Source: Bacteroidales bacterium UBA4243
Lineage (GTDB): Bacteria; Bacteroidota; Bacteroidia; Bacteroidales; F082
Direction of reading: 5' to 3'
Assembly: GCA_002396205.1 (NCBI GenBank)
Contig: DGXB01000040.1
Span: forward strand, 1 to 16,523
DNA: 16,523 nt
Made by a program: the position numbers and the translations under genes. Below the pieces are notes generated by a model. It was not told the DNA's origin and ran no database searches. It saw only the letters and a program-made list of their open reading frames with translations. Below are positions 14,120 to 16,523 of this stretch, piece by piece (positions within the stretch are counted from its first letter, which is position 1; the number at the start of each line of letters is the position of its first letter).

Positions 14120-15274
14120 AAATTATCAAACATCATGGCAAAGATAAAACAGAAACAGCTTGATAATCCGTTTGTTTATCAAGGATATGAAGGGCCAGAA
14201 TACTTTTGCGACCGTGAGGAAGAAGTGAAAAATATCATCTCTGCACTCGATAACGGACGCAATTTAACCCTGATTTCTCCACGAAAGATAGGGAAAACTG
14301 GGCTGATAAACCATACTTTTCATCAAATCAAGAAGGAAAACAAGGATGCGATTTGCATTTATGTTGACATCTTTTCGACCAAAAACCTACTAGAGTTTGT
14401 GGAAACCCTTTGCAATGCAGTCATTGAAGATGCCTTGGACAGGGAAAAGTCGTTTGGCAGTAAGGTGATGGATTTCTTCAAGGGACTTCGGCCTACGATT
14501 ACCCCCGATTTTATGACGGGAATGCCCACCGTTTCGGTCAGTGTGGTGCCAGTGCAGGCTGAACATACGCTCAAGGGCATTTTCACCCACCTCAACGACT
14601 TGAACAAACCAGTATATTTGGCCATCGATGAGTTTCAGCAGATTGCGGAATATCCCGAAAAAGGCACTGAGGCTATGCTGCGTTCCTATATCCAGTTTAT
14701 CCATCATGTGAAGTTTGTCTTTTCGGGAAGCAAGAAGCATTTGATGGAAGAGATGTTTTGCGCCCCCAACAGGCCTTTCTTTCAGAGTACGCAGCTGATG
14801 AATCTGGAGCCGCTAAAAGAGGAGACTTATTATGAATTTGCCAAAAAGTTCTTCGAGGCAAAGAAAGGCTCGCTCAGCCAAGATGTTTTCCATGACATCT
14901 ATCAGCGCTTCGACGGCTATACTTGGTATCTGCAAGCCATCCTCAATCGGCTTTACGAACAGGGCAAAAAAGTGGAGACAAACCAGCAAGCAGTTGAGGC
15001 TATTCTGTTTCATGTCAACACTTTGGCACCACATTATCAAATGCTTGTCTCGTTTTTGACCGACAACCAATTCAGCCTCCTCAAGGCCATCGCCCATGCG
15101 GATGTCGTTGAGCAGCCCTTGGGCAATGAGTTTATCAAACGCTTTGACCTGCCCAGTGCCAGCAGTGTCAAATCAGCGTTGAAAATACTGGTTGACAAGG
15201 ATTTGGTTTATCAATCCGCCAAAGGCTATATCGTTTATGACCGCTTTTTGGGCCTTTGGCTGAAGCGGTTGTGA
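14117..15274 (+). CDS. STAND/AAA-like ATPase (archaeal-type ATPase family)
   Basis: A 385-residue P-loop ATPase. It opens with NPFVYQGYEGPEYFCDREEEVKNI, the usual N-terminus of the family in Bacteroidales. The Walker A motif is SPRKIGKTG with Lys60; Walker B is VYLAIDEFQQ with Asp171 and Glu172; FVFSGSKKHLM (about residue 200) is the sensor-1 region. The C-terminal part (about 290-385: FSLLKAIAHADVV, LPSASSVKSALKILVDKDLVY) is a winged-helix domain. Members are soluble STAND-type switches of unknown role, sometimes next to mobile elements. An in-frame ATG at 14135 would also give a full domain and may be the true start. It has its own promoter and no partner gene here. Confidence 0.88.
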   Translation: MKLSNIMAKIKQKQLDNPFVYQGYEGPEYFCDREEEVKNIISALDNGRNLTLISPRKIGKTGLINHTFHQIKKENKDAICIYVDIFSTKNLLEFVETLCNAVIEDALDREKSFGSKVMDFFKGLRPTITPDFMTGMPTVSVSVVPVQAEHTLKGIFTHLNDLNKPVYLAIDEFQQIAEYPEKGTEAMLRSYIQFIHHVKFVFSGSKKHLMEEMFCAPNRPFFQSTQLMNLEPLKEETYYEFAKKFFEAKKGSLSQDVFHDIYQRFDGYTWYLQAILNRLYEQGKKVETNQQAVEAILFHVNTLAPHYQMLVSFLTDNQFSLLKAIAHADVVEQPLGNEFIKRFDLPSASSVKSALKILVDKDLVYQSAKGYIVYDRFLGLWLKRL

Positions 15275-15296
15275 CGTGATTATCGCCCAAATTCCG

Positions 15297-15304
15297 TATC
15301 TTTG
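15297..15304 (+). promoter_or_regulatory. Bacteroidota -7 box for the PAP2-VanX gene
   Basis: TATCTTTG matches TAnnTTTG, 50 nt upstream of the ATG at 15355. Just after it lies the perfect 11-nt palindrome CGGTTAAACCG (15307-15317), near the expected transcription start, which could be an operator. No clear -33 element. Confidence 0.55.
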
Positions 15305-15354
15305 CGCGGTTAAACCGTAAAGAAAAACAAATCAGACAAACCTTTAGATTAGAT

Positions 15355-16523
15355 ATGAAACGTACTACCTTAGCGATTCTTGCCGCCATCCTGTTTTGCG
15401 GCAGCCTTCAACTGAAAGCACAAAACGACGACATCACTCGGTATTTCAGCACCAAGGAAATGCCCGACCTCATCAAATGCCTGCCACCTCCGCCTGCTTT
15501 CAACAGTCCGGAATTTGCTTACGATGTGTTGCGCTACCAATGGGGCAAGACCCAGCGTCTCGACTCGGTGCGGGCTGCCATCGCCCGACGTGATGCCGTT
15601 TGGTCATACGACGCGCTGTTGGCCGAGTTCAACGTTCCCTTTGGAATGACCATCTCCAGAACGGAAACCCCTGAGATATGGAGACTTATGGTGAACAGCT
15701 TGTCCACCACCGACCAGATGCGGGTAGCACCCAAGGCTTATTACCATAGGTTGCGTCCGTTCGAGATGTACGAAGAGCACCTGCTGTCGACGGAAACAGA
15801 GGCCGAGTTGAGCGGTGAAGGCAGTTATCCTTCAGGCCACACGATGCGAGGCTGGCTGACGGCCCTGCTTTTGGCGGAAATCAACCCGGAGCGGGCCGAC
15901 ACCCTTTATGCCCGAGGCTGGATGTATTGCGAAAGCCGCGTGATCGAAGGTGCCCACTGGCAAAGCGACATCGATGCCACTCGTGTGGGGGCCAGCATTG
16001 GCTATGCAGCCCTACACACCAGCCTCGATTTCCTTGCCCAAATGGAAAAGGCCAAAAACGAGTTCAAACGGCTGACAGGAAAGGTCTTAGCTACAGACGA
16101 CTATAGCCAATTCGTGAATTTGGCTGAGGCCGTTCCCGATGCCATCTTGGAAATACGGTATTATGGCACCTATAACTTTGTCGGATCCCGTGTGGACGGC
16201 TATCTGGAGCCTGTGGCGTTGCTCACCCGTCAGGCCGCCGACAGCCTTCGTGCCGTGAGTGATGACCTGAAAAAACAAGGCTATCGCTTGAAGATTTACG
16301 ATGCCTACCGTCCTCAGTGTGCCGTCGACCACTTCATGCGCTGGGGTGCCGATGTCAGCGATACGCTGATGAAGCGTTATTTCTACCCCGAAGTGCCTCG
16401 CGACAAGCTGTTTGAGTTGGAATACATTGCCGAGAAGAGCGGCCACACGCGCGGCTCCACCGTCGACCTGACCTTGTTCGATATGGCGACGGAGAAAGAA
16501 CTCGACATGGGTGGTACCTTCGA
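15355..16523 (+). CDS. Fusion of class A acid phosphatase (PAP2) and VanX-type D-Ala-D-Ala dipeptidase, 3' end outside window
   Basis: The first 389 residues of a gene that runs off the window. Residues 1-22 are a Sec signal peptide (ending LQLKAQ). Residues about 30-230 form a class A non-specific acid phosphatase with the full PAP2 signature: K-x6-RP (K127 to P135), PSGH (159-162) and SR-x5-H-x3-D (S194, R195, H201, D205). A continuous frame leads into a VanX-like M15D peptidase: LEIRYY (265-270), AYRP (R319) and SGHTRGSTVD (362-371), whose His364 and Asp371 are zinc ligands. The remaining Glu/His motif should follow beyond the edge. Both domains act outside the cytoplasm: the first removes phosphate, the second splits D-Ala-D-Ala. 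Joint action on cell-wall material is inference. Upstream lies its own promoter box. Confidence 0.9.
   Translation, partial: MKRTTLAILAAILFCGSLQLKAQNDDITRYFSTKEMPDLIKCLPPPPAFNSPEFAYDVLRYQWGKTQRLDSVRAAIARRDAVWSYDALLAEFNVPFGMTISRTETPEIWRLMVNSLSTTDQMRVAPKAYYHRLRPFEMYEEHLLSTETEAELSGEGSYPSGHTMRGWLTALLLAEINPERADTLYARGWMYCESRVIEGAHWQSDIDATRVGASIGYAALHTSLDFLAQMEKAKNEFKRLTGKVLATDDYSQFVNLAEAVPDAILEIRYYGTYNFVGSRVDGYLEPVALLTRQAADSLRAVSDDLKKQGYRLKIYDAYRPQCAVDHFMRWGADVSDTLMKRYFYPEVPRDKLFELEYIAEKSGHTRGSTVDLTLFDMATEKELDMGGTF

Noticed and set aside
13975..14163. A 62-codon open frame upstream of the ATPase gene
   Set aside because: It runs across the promoter box and into the ATPase gene in another frame and has no recognisable features.
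15240..15269. Stem ACCGCTT/AAGCGGT at the end of the ATPase gene
   Set aside because: It lies inside the coding sequence, has a 16-nt loop and no T run, so a terminator role is not supported.

Overview
The window is a chromosomal stretch of a Bacteroidota bacterium, most likely a gut or rumen Bacteroidales. The evidence is two proteins with type IX secretion (T9SS) type A C-terminal sorting domains, several secreted proteins and lipoproteins with Bacteroidales-like signal peptides, a FISUMP-domain protein behind a fimbrillin-like N-terminus, Bacteroidota-type promoter boxes (TAnnTTTG) in front of most genes, and no Shine-Dalgarno sequences. The genus cannot be set from the sequence alone. There are no rRNA, tRNA, CRISPR, transposase or phage genes.

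Layout. The window opens with the 3' end of an Fe/Mn superoxide dismutase gene (1-276). A shared hairpin terminator separates it from a convergent gene for a T9SS cargo protein (338-1873, minus). Divergent from that is an outer-membrane beta-barrel-like protein (1977-2669), followed by a lipoprotein metallophosphoesterase (2746-3654) and, 18 nt on, a secreted protein built of six exact 20-residue repeats (3673-4155). A strong bidirectional terminator then faces a minus-strand prolyl oligopeptidase lipoprotein (4236-6386).

The stretch 6387-9800 looks most accessory. It holds a dispersed-repeat-like element, a nucleotidyltransferase-HEPN pair (6594-7318) of toxin-antitoxin type, and a translationally coupled pair (7522-9341). 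The pair consists of a GQTFG-repeat protein with a C-terminal membrane anchor and a fimbrillin-like/FISUMP lipoprotein. A 459-nt non-coding stretch follows, with a 42-nt hairpin and a series of palindromes sharing TCGG-N5-CCGA.

The right part has a gingipain-like C25 peptidase with a T9SS sorting domain (9801-12098, minus), a divergent secreted protein with a calcium-binding thrombospondin type 3 segment (12214-13365), a Bcp-type peroxiredoxin (13502-13945), a STAND/AAA-like ATPase (14117-15274) whose leader is rich in repeats, and the 5' part of a gene joining a class A acid phosphatase (PAP2) domain to a VanX-type D-Ala-D-Ala dipeptidase domain (15355 to the window edge).

Taken together this is mostly a cell-envelope and secretion neighbourhood: proteases, phosphatases, surface repeat proteins and lipoproteins, with two oxidative-stress enzymes. 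Most genes appear to be single transcription units with their own promoter. The clear co-transcribed pairs are 2746/3673, 6594/6908 and 7522/8031. The least described items are the PAP2-VanX fusion, the two repeat proteins and the palindrome series at 9555-9694.
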